Source: Microbacterium sp. MM2322
Lineage (GTDB): Bacteria; Actinomycetota; Actinomycetes; Actinomycetales; Microbacteriaceae
Length of the DNA: 64,000 nt
NCBI RefSeq assembly: GCF_964186585.1
Contig: NZ_OZ075067.1
Coordinates: 2,728,001-2,792,000, forward strand
Reading direction: 5' to 3'
A model generated the notes under the pieces. The model did not search any database, had not been told where the DNA came from, and saw only the letters and a program-made list of their open reading frames with translations. Positions within the stretch are counted from its first letter, which is position 1. The number at the start of each line of letters is the position of its first letter. The position numbers and the translations under genes were made by a program. Shown here in pieces: positions 18,740 through 27,616 of this stretch.

Positions 18740-19282
18740 TCAGTGCCCGCCGTGTCCGGTCATGAAGACCTCGTTGACCGATGCACCGGGGGCATCGCTG
18801 CCGATCGGGGTGGCTGCGAGAGCCGGTGTCACGACGCCGGCGAGCAGGAAGGCCCCGGCGATGAGGCCTCCGATGCTCGTCCGCGCCGCCGACCGCGCTG
18901 CGGTTCGACTCGGACGTCCGCGGCCGGCACGACGCAGCGCGACCGCAGACACGACGCCCACGGCCAGCGACAGGATCGCTGAGACGGCCACGGGGTAGAC
19001 GCTCACCTGTGCCGGCCCGACGAGCATGAGCCCGAAGAGCAGGACGATTCCGACCAGCGAGACGGCCACACCCGAGCGTGGCATCGCGATCCGACCCTTG
19101 GCCAGGGTGACGACGCCCCACGCGAGGGTGGCGGCGCCGACGGTGGCCAGAAGGATGCCGATGCCGCGATCGACGGCATCGGCGCCCTTCACGATCGCGC
19201 CCGCGCCCAGTCCCAGCTGCACCAGCCCGGCTCCCCACGCGGCGAGCGCGGGCCAGGAGCGGACCAGGGCGGACGGCGACAT
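18740..19282 (-). CDS. Hypothetical multi-pass membrane protein
   Basis: A 180-residue protein with about five hydrophobic helices (near residues 10-30, 36-60, 70-90, 94-115, 138-158). An Arg-rich loop at 116-135 is probably cytoplasmic, and the C-terminal tail ends GHGGH. I do not recognise a family. It is translationally coupled to the DUF4383 gene upstream: the TGA of that gene and this ATG share one base (TGATG). Its 3' end faces araA across the composite repeat. Confidence 0.65.
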   Translation of the reverse strand: MSPSALVRSWPALAAWGAGLVQLGLGAGAIVKGADAVDRGIGILLATVGAATLAWGVVTLAKGRIAMPRSGVAVSLVGIVLLFGLMLVGPAQVSVYPVAVSAILSLAVGVVSAVALRRAGRGRPSRTAARSAARTSIGGLIAGAFLLAGVVTPALAATPIGSDAPGASVNEVFMTGHGGH

Positions 19283-19692
19283 CAGACGGCCGCGCGCGGC
19301 GAAACCTGCTTGTCGGCAGCGATGCCGACGCCGAGCAGCACGATCGCGCTCGCGAGGTGCAGGAAGTGGTCAGCCGTGTTCAGCGCGAGGATGTTGGCGG
19401 CGCTGCCCACGATGAAGAAGCCGACGATGCCGAGCAGCAGGTAGGCGGCACCGACGACGATGTTGACGCCCTTGGCGGCGCGGACGTTCGACAGGCCGCC
19501 GATCAACAGGGCGGCACCGATCAGGAGGTGCGCGACGTTGTGCAGCGGGTTGACCATGAAGATGCCGAGCAGCAGTTGACCGTCGGTGGCCAGGAAGTCG
19601 ACGCCCGCGGTCACGGTGAAGCCGAGCAGCCCGACGAGGATGTAGACGGCGCCGAAGACGACGGCGACGAGGCGGTTGGGTGAGCTGGTCAT
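19282..19692 (-). CDS. DUF4383 family membrane protein
   Basis: A 136-residue four-helix membrane protein. The pattern FMVNPLHNVAHLLIGAALLIGG, followed by a helix and TADHFLHLASAIVLLGVG, is diagnostic for DUF4383, common in actinobacteria and of unknown function. The ATG at 19692 is chosen because GGAGGG lies 7 nt upstream; the ATG at 19707 would include the SD in the coding region. It begins a two-gene operon with the following membrane protein. The 166 bp upstream (19693-19858) show no clear promoter or gene. Confidence 0.82.
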   Translation of the reverse strand: MTSSPNRLVAVVFGAVYILVGLLGFTVTAGVDFLATDGQLLLGIFMVNPLHNVAHLLIGAALLIGGLSNVRAAKGVNIVVGAAYLLLGIVGFFIVGSAANILALNTADHFLHLASAIVLLGVGIAADKQVSPRAAV

Positions 19693-19858
19693 GGGATGTC
19701 CCTCCATTGGTGCGACGGATGCCGCGGTCCCTGCATGTGATGGTGCTGCAGGTAATTCGGCACGACGGCCGAAACGGATTCAGCACGGCCGTGACCGACG
19801 ACTGTAGGGAGGACTCCGTGGACCCGCCGCCGGGCTTGTGATGCCCCCGGAGTGGATG

Positions 19859-21799
19859 CTATGAGCGCGCTGTGAGCGGAGGGAGTGCCGTCCGAGACAC
19901 GCAGCCATCAGGCCAGGTGATCGCGACGTCGTCGACCTCGAGGGTCACCGCCACCTCGGTCCGAACGGCCGCGCCTGCCCCGCGCAGATCCACCGCCACA
20001 GCAACGACACTGTCGATGCCGACCTCGACCTCGACGACGGGAACGAGTGCGCTCACGCCCAACGGACTCGCGTCCTCTCGCCCCACCACGTGCGCCAGTC
20101 CCCCGGACAATGAGCGGATGCCGCTCGTCAGACCGTCGGACACGACCTCGGCCGCCGAGCCGTCCACCTGAGCCCGCGGGTCGCTTCCGGCGATCGGCCA
20201 CCCCCCGACCCGGAGGCGCAGGTCCCCGACGTCGGCCGCGAGGTCTGCCACACGGACGAGCCGGATCTCGAGGCTGCCACGGACGAGCGAGTCGACCCGC
20301 AGGCGCCCGGCGTAGCGCGCGGCCCCCGTGGATCCCGACCCGTGCGCGTGCGTCGAGGGTTCCGGCTCGATCCAGTGCGCGTCCCACACCGCCGACGCCA
20401 CCCCGACCCGGCAGGCCGGCCCATCATCGACGCGGACGCCGAGGAGCTGCATCCCGCTGCGGTGCGTCACGCGCCCGCCGGCGTCTCGCAGCACGACCGC
20501 TTGATCGAGAGGCTCCCGCCACGAAGGAGCGTCGAGGAGTGGTGACGTCGCGGTCGAGTACCCGATGCGCGCGTAGAGCGGTGAATCGGTCGACACAGTC
20601 CCGGGGAGCGAGTGATCGGTGCCGTGGTTGATGACGCGGACGATGCCGTCATCCGCCGTCCCCGACACGATCCATCCCGGGGCGGTGACGGCCGCCAGCA
20701 CATCGTGCGTCGCCACGGGAAGCGGCTCCGGCGGCGAGGTCCAGACCGGATGATCGGCGGGGAGCATGATCCCGATCAGCCCCTTCACCGCCCAGTACGG
20801 AGACCCCGGACCGGAGTAGGACTGGGCGAGGGAGCGCCACTCCCCGTGCCACCCCATCGTCAGCACCCCGTCCGCGTCGGGCGCGCCGTGATCGGCGAAA
20901 TGCCGCACGACCCTCTCCGCCGCGGACCGCAGCCGCCCGGAGGAGTGCGACGGCGTCTCGGCGAGCACCCCGATCCAGAAGACGGCGGCCGCCGCGAACC
21001 GATAGATGAGACTGCGCCCCTGCACGAGCGGCGAGCCATCCGCTCCGACGAGCGCGAGCGCGTCGTCGAGGAAGCGGTCGAGCCGGGCGACGTCGCCCGC
21101 CGTCCGCCCGCGGGCGAGCTCGGCGGCCCCCGACATCCGCGACCACAGGATCGGATACACGTGCAGCGCCCATCCGACGTAATGGTCGTACGAGCGTTCC
21201 TCCCCGTCGGCGAGCCAGCCGCCGTCGCGCACGAACGAGTCGTGGCACGCGAGGTCGGCCGCGATGTCGTCCGGCGACCACGGACCGCCGACCGACCGCA
21301 GGAACGTCTCGACCACGATCCGGAACCACACCCAGTTCGTCCGCGGGTAGGTGTCGTCGCCCACCACGGGGGCGAACCAGTCGATCACCCGCTGCTGCGT
21401 CACCGGGTCGAGGGCGTCCCACACCCACGGTCGGGTGAGATCCAGGACGAGGGCGATGGATGCCGCTTCGACCTTCGCCTGGCCGTGCTCGTCCGGGCGG
21501 ACCCACCGATCGGGTGCGCCCGAGTCGACCCCGGTCGTGATCCCGCGCCGGACGGCGGCGATGAGGTCGTCGACGCCGGCGCCGCGCTCCCCCGCGATGC
21601 GGAATCCCGCGAGCAGCAGCGTGCGGGCGAACCCCTCCAGACCGTCGATGTCACGGCCGTACCCGCCCTCGGCGCCGGGGAGGAGGATGCGCCCGCCGCC
21701 GGGCGACGCGTGCCGGAACGCTGCATCCAGGAGCGCGTCGGCGTGGGCGACCCAGTCCGCGCGCGACCATTCCCGCGGCGACGACTCATGGGCTCCCAT
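19859..21799 (-). CDS. DUF2264 domain-containing protein
   Basis: A 646-residue protein. The N-terminal two thirds form an alpha-helical toroid-like region (RTNWVWFRIVVETFLRSVGG, DGGWLADGEERSYDHYVGWALHVYPILWSRM) and a beta-rich C-terminal part follows. DUF2264 proteins are uncharacterised but recur in polysaccharide and glycoside utilisation loci and resemble lyase/unsaturated-glycoside-hydrolase scaffolds. No signal peptide, so the substrate would be intracellular. It lies 16 bp downstream of glycerate kinase and is the last gene of the leftward arm of the divergent locus. The ATG at 21799 starts the conserved part. Function unassigned. Confidence 0.75.
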   Translation of the reverse strand: MGAHESSPREWSRADWVAHADALLDAAFRHASPGGGRILLPGAEGGYGRDIDGLEGFARTLLLAGFRIAGERGAGVDDLIAAVRRGITTGVDSGAPDRWVRPDEHGQAKVEAASIALVLDLTRPWVWDALDPVTQQRVIDWFAPVVGDDTYPRTNWVWFRIVVETFLRSVGGPWSPDDIAADLACHDSFVRDGGWLADGEERSYDHYVGWALHVYPILWSRMSGAAELARGRTAGDVARLDRFLDDALALVGADGSPLVQGRSLIYRFAAAAVFWIGVLAETPSHSSGRLRSAAERVVRHFADHGAPDADGVLTMGWHGEWRSLAQSYSGPGSPYWAVKGLIGIMLPADHPVWTSPPEPLPVATHDVLAAVTAPGWIVSGTADDGIVRVINHGTDHSLPGTVSTDSPLYARIGYSTATSPLLDAPSWREPLDQAVVLRDAGGRVTHRSGMQLLGVRVDDGPACRVGVASAVWDAHWIEPEPSTHAHGSGSTGAARYAGRLRVDSLVRGSLEIRLVRVADLAADVGDLRLRVGGWPIAGSDPRAQVDGSAAEVVSDGLTSGIRSLSGGLAHVVGREDASPLGVSALVPVVEVEVGIDSVVAVAVDLRGAGAAVRTEVAVTLEVDDVAITWPDGCVSRTALPPLTARS

Positions 21800-21815
21800 C
21801 GGCGGTATCCCCGGG

Positions 21816-22922
21816 TCAGGCCCGTTGCCGCGCGAGGCTCCGGCCGGCATCCTGCAGCCAGCGCACCGGATCGGCCATCGAGGCTTCGGCACTGCCCGCG
21901 AGGTCGGTGAGCGACACCGCGTGCACGAAGCCCGAGGTGTCGGCATCCGCCCCGATGCGACCGGCGACGACCGCGACCGGCACGCCATGCTCCGCGGCAA
22001 GACCGTGGACGAACGCGGGCACCTTCCCCGCGGCGGACTGCCCGTCGAACGACCCCTCCCCCGTGACAACGAGGGATGCCGCAGCCACCGCACCGGCGAG
22101 GTCGACCAGGTCCGCGACCCGCTCGGCGCCGCGCACGAGCTCGGCACCCCAGGCGGCGAGGGCGAAGCCCGTCCCACCCGCGGCTCCCGCACCGGGGAGC
22201 AGCGGATCGAGGCCGCCGACTTGGCGCGCGATGCAGGCGGCGTACCGCTCCAGCACGCCGTCGACCACGTCGACGTCCGCGGAGCTCAGCCCCTTCTGCG
22301 GACCGAACACGGCCGCCGCACCCGACGGTCCCGTGAGCGGGTTGGTGACATCGCTGAGCACCGTCACACCGCCCGCCGGAAGCGCCCGCAGACGCGTGAG
22401 GTCGATGGCCGACACAGCCGCGAGCCCGCGGGCACCGGCGGGAACGTCGCGCCCATCGGCGTCGACCATCCGCGCGCCGAGGGCACGCAGCATCCCACTG
22501 CCGCCGTCGGTGGATGCCGAGGACCCGATCCCGAGCACGAGCCGGGAGACCCCCGCGTCGAGGGCAGCGGCGATCGCCTGCCCGAAGCCGGTCGTGTCGG
22601 CATCCCACGGCAAGCGGTCGTCGCCGAGGAGCTCGATCCCGCTCGTTGACGCGAGTTCGACGACACCGGTGCCGTCGGGGAGGAGGAGCCACTCTGCGTC
22701 GACGAGGGTGCCGCGCGGACCGCGGACGCGAACCGGCCGCCGATTCGCCCCCGGGACCGCGGCGGCGAAGGCGTCGAGCGTGCCCTCTCCGCCGTCGGCC
22801 ATCGGACGGAGCACCAGGTCCGCCGTCGGCGCGAACTCGCGCCAGCCGTCGGCGAACGCGGCCGACGCGGCGGCAGCGGGGAGGGAGCCCTTGAAGCTGT
22901 CGAGGGCGACGACGACGCTCAT
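21816..22922 (-). CDS. glxK: Glycerate kinase (GlxK/GarK type)
   Basis: A 368-residue type I glycerate kinase that phosphorylates D-glycerate, feeding 2- or 3-phosphoglycerate to glycolysis. Family blocks seen: VVALDSFKGSLPAA (residues 4-17), MADGGEGTLDAF, GSSASTDGGSGML, SDVTNPLTGPSGAAAVFGPQKG-type segment and TGEGSFDGQSAAGK. The ATG at 22922 overlaps the TGA of the upstream LacI gene (ATGA), so its expression is tied to that regulator. Its presence in a mannoside/keto-sugar locus implies that glycerate is a breakdown product of the imported compound. Confidence 0.93.
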   Translation of the reverse strand: MSVVVALDSFKGSLPAAAASAAFADGWREFAPTADLVLRPMADGGEGTLDAFAAAVPGANRRPVRVRGPRGTLVDAEWLLLPDGTGVVELASTSGIELLGDDRLPWDADTTGFGQAIAAALDAGVSRLVLGIGSSASTDGGSGMLRALGARMVDADGRDVPAGARGLAAVSAIDLTRLRALPAGGVTVLSDVTNPLTGPSGAAAVFGPQKGLSSADVDVVDGVLERYAACIARQVGGLDPLLPGAGAAGGTGFALAAWGAELVRGAERVADLVDLAGAVAAASLVVTGEGSFDGQSAAGKVPAFVHGLAAEHGVPVAVVAGRIGADADTSGFVHAVSLTDLAGSAEASMADPVRWLQDAGRSLARQRA

Positions 22923-23962
22923 GCGCGCGGCGGGGTGCTCTCGCGCAGCAGCACCTCGAGTCGGAGGTCGTCGGGGTGCGGCGCCCACTCGGCATCCGTC
23001 GCGGCACGGAAGGCCTGGTAGCCGACCTCTTCGAGCGGCACCCGCACCGTGGTCAGCGCCGGGGTCACGTCGCGTCCGGTGGGGATGTCGTCGAAGCCCG
23101 CGAGCGCGATGTCGTCGCCCGCCGTCCGCCCGGCCGCGCGGATCGCGGTCAGAGCACCGATCGCGACGACGTCGCTGATGCCGAAGACGACCGTCCCGGG
23201 CTCGACGCCGTCCGCCAGGGCTCGGGTCATCGTCTCGTAGCCGGCTTCGCGCGTGAAGCCGCCACGGTAGACGCGCGGCTCTGCGCCGCCCGCACCGGTG
23301 AACCCGGCCGAGAAGCCCTCGAGGCGCGAGTCGCTCGTCGCGGTCCCCTCTTCGGCGGCGAGCACGACGGCTTCGTGGTAACCGCGCTCGACGAGCGCAC
23401 GGCCGAGCGCCTCGGCGCCGCTGCGGTTGTCGAGGATGAGGGAGCGCACACCGCCGGCTCCGGGGCCGAGTGCGACGACCTGACCGCCCATTGCGCCGAG
23501 CAGGTCGAGCTCGCGCGTGAGGTCGGGGTCCGGGCCGGACGTCGTCCGCGACGCCGCCAGGATCAGTCCCCGCGGCCGCTGCCCGCGAAGGGCGCGGACG
23601 AGCCGGACCTCGCGGTCGGGGTCGCGGTCGGTGATCGCGACCGTCACGACGAGACCCGCCTCGTCCGCACCGCGCGCGACGCCCGAGGCGATGAGCCCGA
23701 AGTACGGGTCGGCGATGTCGGCGACGAGCAGCGCGATGATCGCCGACGTCCCCCGCGCCGTGGCCTGCGCCGACAGGTTCGCGGTGTATCCGAGCCGCGA
23801 CGCGGCCTCCTCGACCCGCTCCCGATACGAGTCGGCGACCTTCCGCGTCGAGCCGTTGAGGGCGCGCGACGCGGTCGCGAGCGACACGCCCGCCTCGCGC
23901 GCGACGTCGTCGAGGGTCACGGCGCCCGAGGGCGCGGGTCGACGCAGGGTGCGGTCCGTCAT
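22919..23962 (-). CDS. LacI-family transcriptional regulator of the divergent mannoside locus
   Basis: A 347-residue repressor: HTH VTLDDVAREAGVSLATASRALNG (about residues 15-37), hinge with ANLSAQATARG, then a sugar-binding-protein-like effector domain ending PTGRDVTPALTTVRVPLEEVG. It lies between the TIM-barrel isomerase and glycerate kinase genes. A minus-strand TAGACT (23975-23970) 7 nt before the ATG suggests its own leaderless promoter in addition to read-through. It is the obvious candidate to bind the two AAGCGCTT-type operators at 27354 and 27484. It may also serve the other boxes in the window, since no further lacI gene is present in this stretch. Confidence 0.9.
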   Translation of the reverse strand: MTDRTLRRPAPSGAVTLDDVAREAGVSLATASRALNGSTRKVADSYRERVEEAASRLGYTANLSAQATARGTSAIIALLVADIADPYFGLIASGVARGADEAGLVVTVAITDRDPDREVRLVRALRGQRPRGLILAASRTTSGPDPDLTRELDLLGAMGGQVVALGPGAGGVRSLILDNRSGAEALGRALVERGYHEAVVLAAEEGTATSDSRLEGFSAGFTGAGGAEPRVYRGGFTREAGYETMTRALADGVEPGTVVFGISDVVAIGALTAIRAAGRTAGDDIALAGFDDIPTGRDVTPALTTVRVPLEEVGYQAFRAATDAEWAPHPDDLRLEVLLRESTPPRA

Positions 23963-24007
23963 GGTGCGCAGTCTACGGGCGGCGGTTCGGGCGGTACGCG
24001 AGGTGCG

Positions 24008-24880
24008 TCATCGACCCGCGAGAGCCGGTGAGACGGATGCCGCGAACCCTGCAGCCGTCCGACGCACCGCCTCGAGCGGGTCGGTCGCCCACACGTCGGC
24101 GTTGAAGATCTCGACCTCGACGTCACCCGCGTAGCCGGTGTCGACGACGGCGCGGGTGAGCCCGGCCAGGTCGATCACCCCGTCGCCCGGGTAGTGGCGG
24201 CCGAGGAGGACGTCCGCGGGAAGCGGCGTCTTCCAGTCGCACACCTGGTACGTGGCGATGCGGCCCTCACGGCCCGCGCGCTCGATCGAGTCGAGCACGT
24301 CCGGATCCCAGAAGATGTGGAACGTGTCGACGGCGGCACCCACGACCGACGGATCGAAGTCCGCCGCGAGGTCGAGCGCCTGCCCGAGGGTCGAGACGAC
24401 GCACCGGTCGGTCGCGTACATCGGATGCAGCGGCTCGATCGCGAGCGTGACCCCGGCATCCGCGGCATGCGGCGCGAGTTCTCCCAGTGCGTCCCGGACG
24501 CGCTCGCGCGCGCCCACGAGATCGCGGGAGCCATCGGGCAGCCCGCCTGCGACGAGCACCAGCACGGCCGCCGAACCCGGCGCACCGGCAGCGGCGAGGG
24601 TGGCCGCCTCTTCGATGGCGACGAGGTTGTCCGCGATCGACGCGCGTCGCGCCGGGCCTTCGGGCATCGTGAAGAAGCCCGAGCGGCAGTGCGTCGAGAA
24701 CCGGAGCCCCGAGTCGGTCAGCATCGCGGCGGCGGTCGCGAGACCGACCTCTTGGACCGGCTCACGCCAGAGCCCGATGGACTGCACGCCCGCCTCGACG
24801 GTCACGCGGAGCGCGGTCGCGAGGTCGGCGTACTTGAGGGTGCCCTGGTTGATCGACAGGCGCGCGTCGACGGCGCTCAC
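24008..24880 (-). CDS. Sugar phosphate isomerase/epimerase family TIM-barrel protein
   Basis: A 290-residue AP-endonuclease-2/xylose-isomerase-like TIM barrel. Metal/active-site strands appear in order: IEPLHPMY, GAAVDTFHIFWDP, and VEVEIFNADVW near the C-terminus. GTG 24880 is chosen because it overlaps the TGA of the DUF993 gene as GTGA; the frame upstream lies inside that gene. Together with the Gfo/Idh and DUF993 genes it forms a tightly coupled three-enzyme set. Such sets usually process oxidised (keto) sugars or inositols by epimerisation or elimination, but the exact reaction cannot be read from sequence. Confidence 0.8.
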   Translation of the reverse strand: MSAVDARLSINQGTLKYADLATALRVTVEAGVQSIGLWREPVQEVGLATAAAMLTDSGLRFSTHCRSGFFTMPEGPARRASIADNLVAIEEAATLAAAGAPGSAAVLVLVAGGLPDGSRDLVGARERVRDALGELAPHAADAGVTLAIEPLHPMYATDRCVVSTLGQALDLAADFDPSVVGAAVDTFHIFWDPDVLDSIERAGREGRIATYQVCDWKTPLPADVLLGRHYPGDGVIDLAGLTRAVVDTGYAGDVEVEIFNADVWATDPLEAVRRTAAGFAASVSPALAGR

Positions 24881-26079
24881 GCGTCGAGACCGTTCAGGCG
24901 CAGCATCGCGTTCCACCGCTCGGCGGCGAGCTCGGGCCGTTCGAAGGCCTTCGCGTCGTTCGCGAGCTCGACGATGCGGGAGAGGTGCGGCAGGCTCCGC
25001 GCGGAGTGCAGCCCCCCGACCATCTGGAATGCGGGCTGGTGGCCGTTCAGCCACGCGAGGAACGCGACGCCCGTCTTGTAATAGAACGTGGGCGCGGCGA
25101 ACACCTGACGCGAGAGCTCCTCGGTCGGCGCGAGCACCTCGAGGTAGCGCGCCGGGTCGCCCGCGTCGAGCGCCTGGATCGCGGCCGAGGCCACCGGCGT
25201 CAGCGCGGCGAACGCTCCGAGCAGAGCGTCCGAATGCTGCCGAGCGGATGCCGGGTCGCGCGGCGGCTGCGGCGCGTCGGGCACGTCCGCACCACCGATG
25301 AGGCCGACGTAGTTGAAGTCGTCGCCCGTGAACATGCGCACCGACTCCGGCAGGCGCTCGCGCACCGAGACCTCGGAGGACGCGTCGAGGAGGCTCATCT
25401 TGACGCCCGCGACCTTGTCGGCATTCGCCTCGATGATCTCGAGCAGCACGGCCGACGCGCTCTGCCAGTCGGGGGCACCGAAGTACCCCGCGAGCTGCGG
25501 GTCGAACGCCGTGCCGAGCCAGTGCAGCACGACCGGCGCGGTCGCCCGCGACAGCACGGCGTCGTAGACGCGGCGGTAGTCGGCGGCGCTCTCGGCGACC
25601 CGGGCGAGGTGGCGGGAGGCCATGAGGACCGGCCCCGCCCCCTGCTCCTCGGTGAAGTGGAGCTGCTCGAGGTAGGCCGAGATGACCTCGTCGAGCGTGA
25701 TCCGCTCCGCATCGATGTGGTCGGTGTTCACGCCGACGACGACGGAGCCGCCCTCTTCACGGGCGACCTCTGCGGAGCGGGAGATCAGCTCGCGGGTGGC
25801 CGCGGCATCCAGCCCCATGTTTCGCTGCGCGGTGTCCATGGCGTCGGCGACACCGAGACCCCAGGAGTACACGTTGCGGCGGAACGCGAGGGTCGCATCC
25901 CAGTCGATGTCGGCCGGCTGGCCGGGGGTGTTGTCGGCGTGCGTCTTCGGCACGACGTGCGCAGCCGCGTAGGCGACACGGCTGCGGAGCGGTCCCTCGG
26001 GGCGGGTGTAGCCCGAGGTGTCGATGAGCGGGACGCGGCGGAGGGCGCCGTCGCCCGAGAGGAGGGTGAGGTCGGTCAT
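24877..26079 (-). CDS. DUF993 family protein (dihydrodipicolinate-synthase-like TIM barrel)
   Basis: A 400-residue protein recognisable by blocks such as PEGPLRSRVAYAAAHVV, EEGGSVVVGVNTDHID, PVVLHWLGTAFDPQLAGYFG and DASSEVSVRERLPESVRMFTGDDFNY. DUF993 is related to DHDPS/aldolase-like TIM barrels, but no reaction is established that I can cite. It is sandwiched between a Gfo/Idh dehydrogenase (3 bp gap) and a TIM-barrel isomerase (GTGA overlap). A retro-aldol or hydratase step on a keto-sugar product is plausible inference. An aldol cleavage yielding a three-carbon acid or aldehyde would fit with glycerate kinase in the same operon. Confidence 0.78.
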   Translation of the reverse strand: MTDLTLLSGDGALRRVPLIDTSGYTRPEGPLRSRVAYAAAHVVPKTHADNTPGQPADIDWDATLAFRRNVYSWGLGVADAMDTAQRNMGLDAAATRELISRSAEVAREEGGSVVVGVNTDHIDAERITLDEVISAYLEQLHFTEEQGAGPVLMASRHLARVAESAADYRRVYDAVLSRATAPVVLHWLGTAFDPQLAGYFGAPDWQSASAVLLEIIEANADKVAGVKMSLLDASSEVSVRERLPESVRMFTGDDFNYVGLIGGADVPDAPQPPRDPASARQHSDALLGAFAALTPVASAAIQALDAGDPARYLEVLAPTEELSRQVFAAPTFYYKTGVAFLAWLNGHQPAFQMVGGLHSARSLPHLSRIVELANDAKAFERPELAAERWNAMLRLNGLDA

Positions 26080-26082
26080 CGA

Positions 26083-27288
26083 TCAGTCCAGCGACAGCGC
26101 GTCGAGCTCGATCTTGCGGCCCTCGCGGCTGGAGCGGAGGCCCGCCTCGGCGAGCTGCACGCCGCGAGCACCGGCGAGCAGGTCGAACTCGTAGTCAGTG
26201 CCCTCGACGTAGGAGATCAGGAACTCCTCCCACTGCTGACGGAAGCCGTTCATGAACACGTCGTTGACGGGGATGCTCTGCCAGTCGGCGTCGTAGTCGT
26301 GGGTGTCCTCGAGGTCGGGGTTCCACACCGGCTTCGGCGTCGCGTTCCGCGGCTGGATCTTGGCGCCGAACAGGCCCACGACAGCGGAACCGTGCGTGCC
26401 GTCGACGTGGAACTCGACGAGCTCGTCGCGGTTCACGCGGACGGTCCACGACGAGTTGATCTGGGCGACGACGCCGCCCTCGAGCTCGAACACGCCGTAG
26501 GCGGCGTCTTCGGCGGTCGCGGTGTAGTGCTCGCCGTTCTCGTCCCAGCGGTCCGCGATGTGCACGGCGGCCTGCGCATAGACCGAGTTGACCTCGCCGA
26601 ACAGGTTCTCGAGCACGTAGTTCCAGTGCGGGAACATGTCGACGATGATGCCGCCGCCGTCCTCGGCGCGGTAGTTCCAGGAGGGACGCTGCGCGGGCTG
26701 CCAGTCACCCTCGAAGACCCAATAGCCGAACTCGCCGCGGACCGACAGGATGCGGCCGAAGAAGCCCGAGTCGATGAGGCGCTTCAGCTTCTGGAGGCCC
26801 GGGAGGTAGAGCTTGTCGTGCACGACGCCCGTCTTGACGCCGGCGTCGGCGGCGAGCTTCGCGAGCTCCAGCGCCTCTTCGAGCGACTCGGCGGTCGGCT
26901 TCTCGGTGTAGATGGTCTTGCCGGCGGCGATCGCCTTGCGGAGAGCCGTCGCGCGGGCCTTCGTGACCAGGAAGTCGGCGTAGATCTCCCAGCGCGGGTC
27001 GGCGAGGGCGGCATCCAGATCGGTCGTGTAGTCCTCGATGCCGTGCTTCGCGGCGAGCTCGGCGAGCTTCGCCTCGCTGCGACCCACGAGGAGGGGCTTG
27101 ACGGTCACCTTCGAGCCGTCGGGCAGTTCGATCCCACCCTGCTCGCGGATCGCGAGGATGGAGCGCACCAGGTGCTGGCGGTACCCCATGCGGCCCGAGA
27201 CGCCGTTCATGATGATGCCGATCTCGCGGACGGCGGGGGCGGAAGCAGCGGGCGCCGGGGCGGGTGCGGCGATGGTCGTCTCTGACAC
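26083..27288 (-). CDS. Gfo/Idh/MocA family NAD(P)-dependent oxidoreductase
   Basis: A 401-residue sugar dehydrogenase-type protein. After an Ala/Pro-rich N-terminus (residues 5-19) comes a Rossmann region (EIGIIMNGVSGRMGYRQHL), the family EKP motif (TIYTEKPTAES) with its catalytic lysine, and the C-terminal alpha/beta domain (GGGIIVDMFPHWNY). The glycine loop is unusual, being GVSGRMG rather than GxGxxG. Likely oxidises a sugar or glycoside hydroxyl to a ketone. First gene of the leftward operon; its promoter region contains the operator at 27354-27369, implying LacI control. Confidence 0.85.
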   Translation of the reverse strand: MSETTIAAPAPAPAASAPAVREIGIIMNGVSGRMGYRQHLVRSILAIREQGGIELPDGSKVTVKPLLVGRSEAKLAELAAKHGIEDYTTDLDAALADPRWEIYADFLVTKARATALRKAIAAGKTIYTEKPTAESLEEALELAKLAADAGVKTGVVHDKLYLPGLQKLKRLIDSGFFGRILSVRGEFGYWVFEGDWQPAQRPSWNYRAEDGGGIIVDMFPHWNYVLENLFGEVNSVYAQAAVHIADRWDENGEHYTATAEDAAYGVFELEGGVVAQINSSWTVRVNRDELVEFHVDGTHGSAVVGLFGAKIQPRNATPKPVWNPDLEDTHDYDADWQSIPVNDVFMNGFRQQWEEFLISYVEGTDYEFDLLAGARGVQLAEAGLRSSREGRKIELDALSLD

Positions 27289-27353
27289 GGTGTGGTCCTG
27301 TCTGTTTCTTCGCGTGCGGTGTCGTCACAGTCTTCGACTGCGATACCGACAAT

Positions 27354-27369
27354 GGGTAAGCGCTTTCCC
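27354..27369. promoter_or_regulatory. LacI-type operator, site 1 of the divergent mannoside locus
   Basis: GGGTAAGCGCTTTCCC is a near-perfect palindrome on the AAGCGCTT core of LacI/GalR-family operators. It lies 66 bp upstream of the Gfo/Idh start codon and 129 bp centre-to-centre from the second site. Confidence 0.8.
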
Positions 27370-27483
27370 CCAGTCTGGCATCGGTCTGCGGAATCCGCAA
27401 CAACCCCGCCATTCGTGCGATCGGAGCCGCTCGGGGGAGGATGGATACCGCCGTTGTCGCAAAGACGTTACATACCCGACACC

Positions 27484-27521
27484 GGTAAGCGCTTGCCGTC
27501 GGGGGGCTCCCCGGTTACCGT
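27484..27521 (+). promoter_or_regulatory. LacI-type operator site 2 and promoter of the ABC/GH38 operon
   Basis: The operator GGTAAGCGCTTGCC (27484-27497) overlaps a possible -35 TTGCCG (27493-27498), followed after 17 bp by TACCGT (27516-27521). Repression by occlusion of the -35 is implied. The leader to the GTG start would be about 90 nt and ends in a good SD (AAGGAGAAG). Confidence 0.7.
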
Positions 27522-27616
27522 ATGAGCACCCCTTGTCATGACATGCCGACAAATCCCGGTCGACCTACCCATGGCACATCCCGCGCTCACCGAAGAGCGC
27601 CTGCGAAGGAGAAGCA

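Noticed and set aside
27533..27542. Palindrome TGTCATGACA in the leader of the 27617 operon
   Set aside because: Short, with no second copy and no promoter alignment; likely chance, so not listed as an operator.
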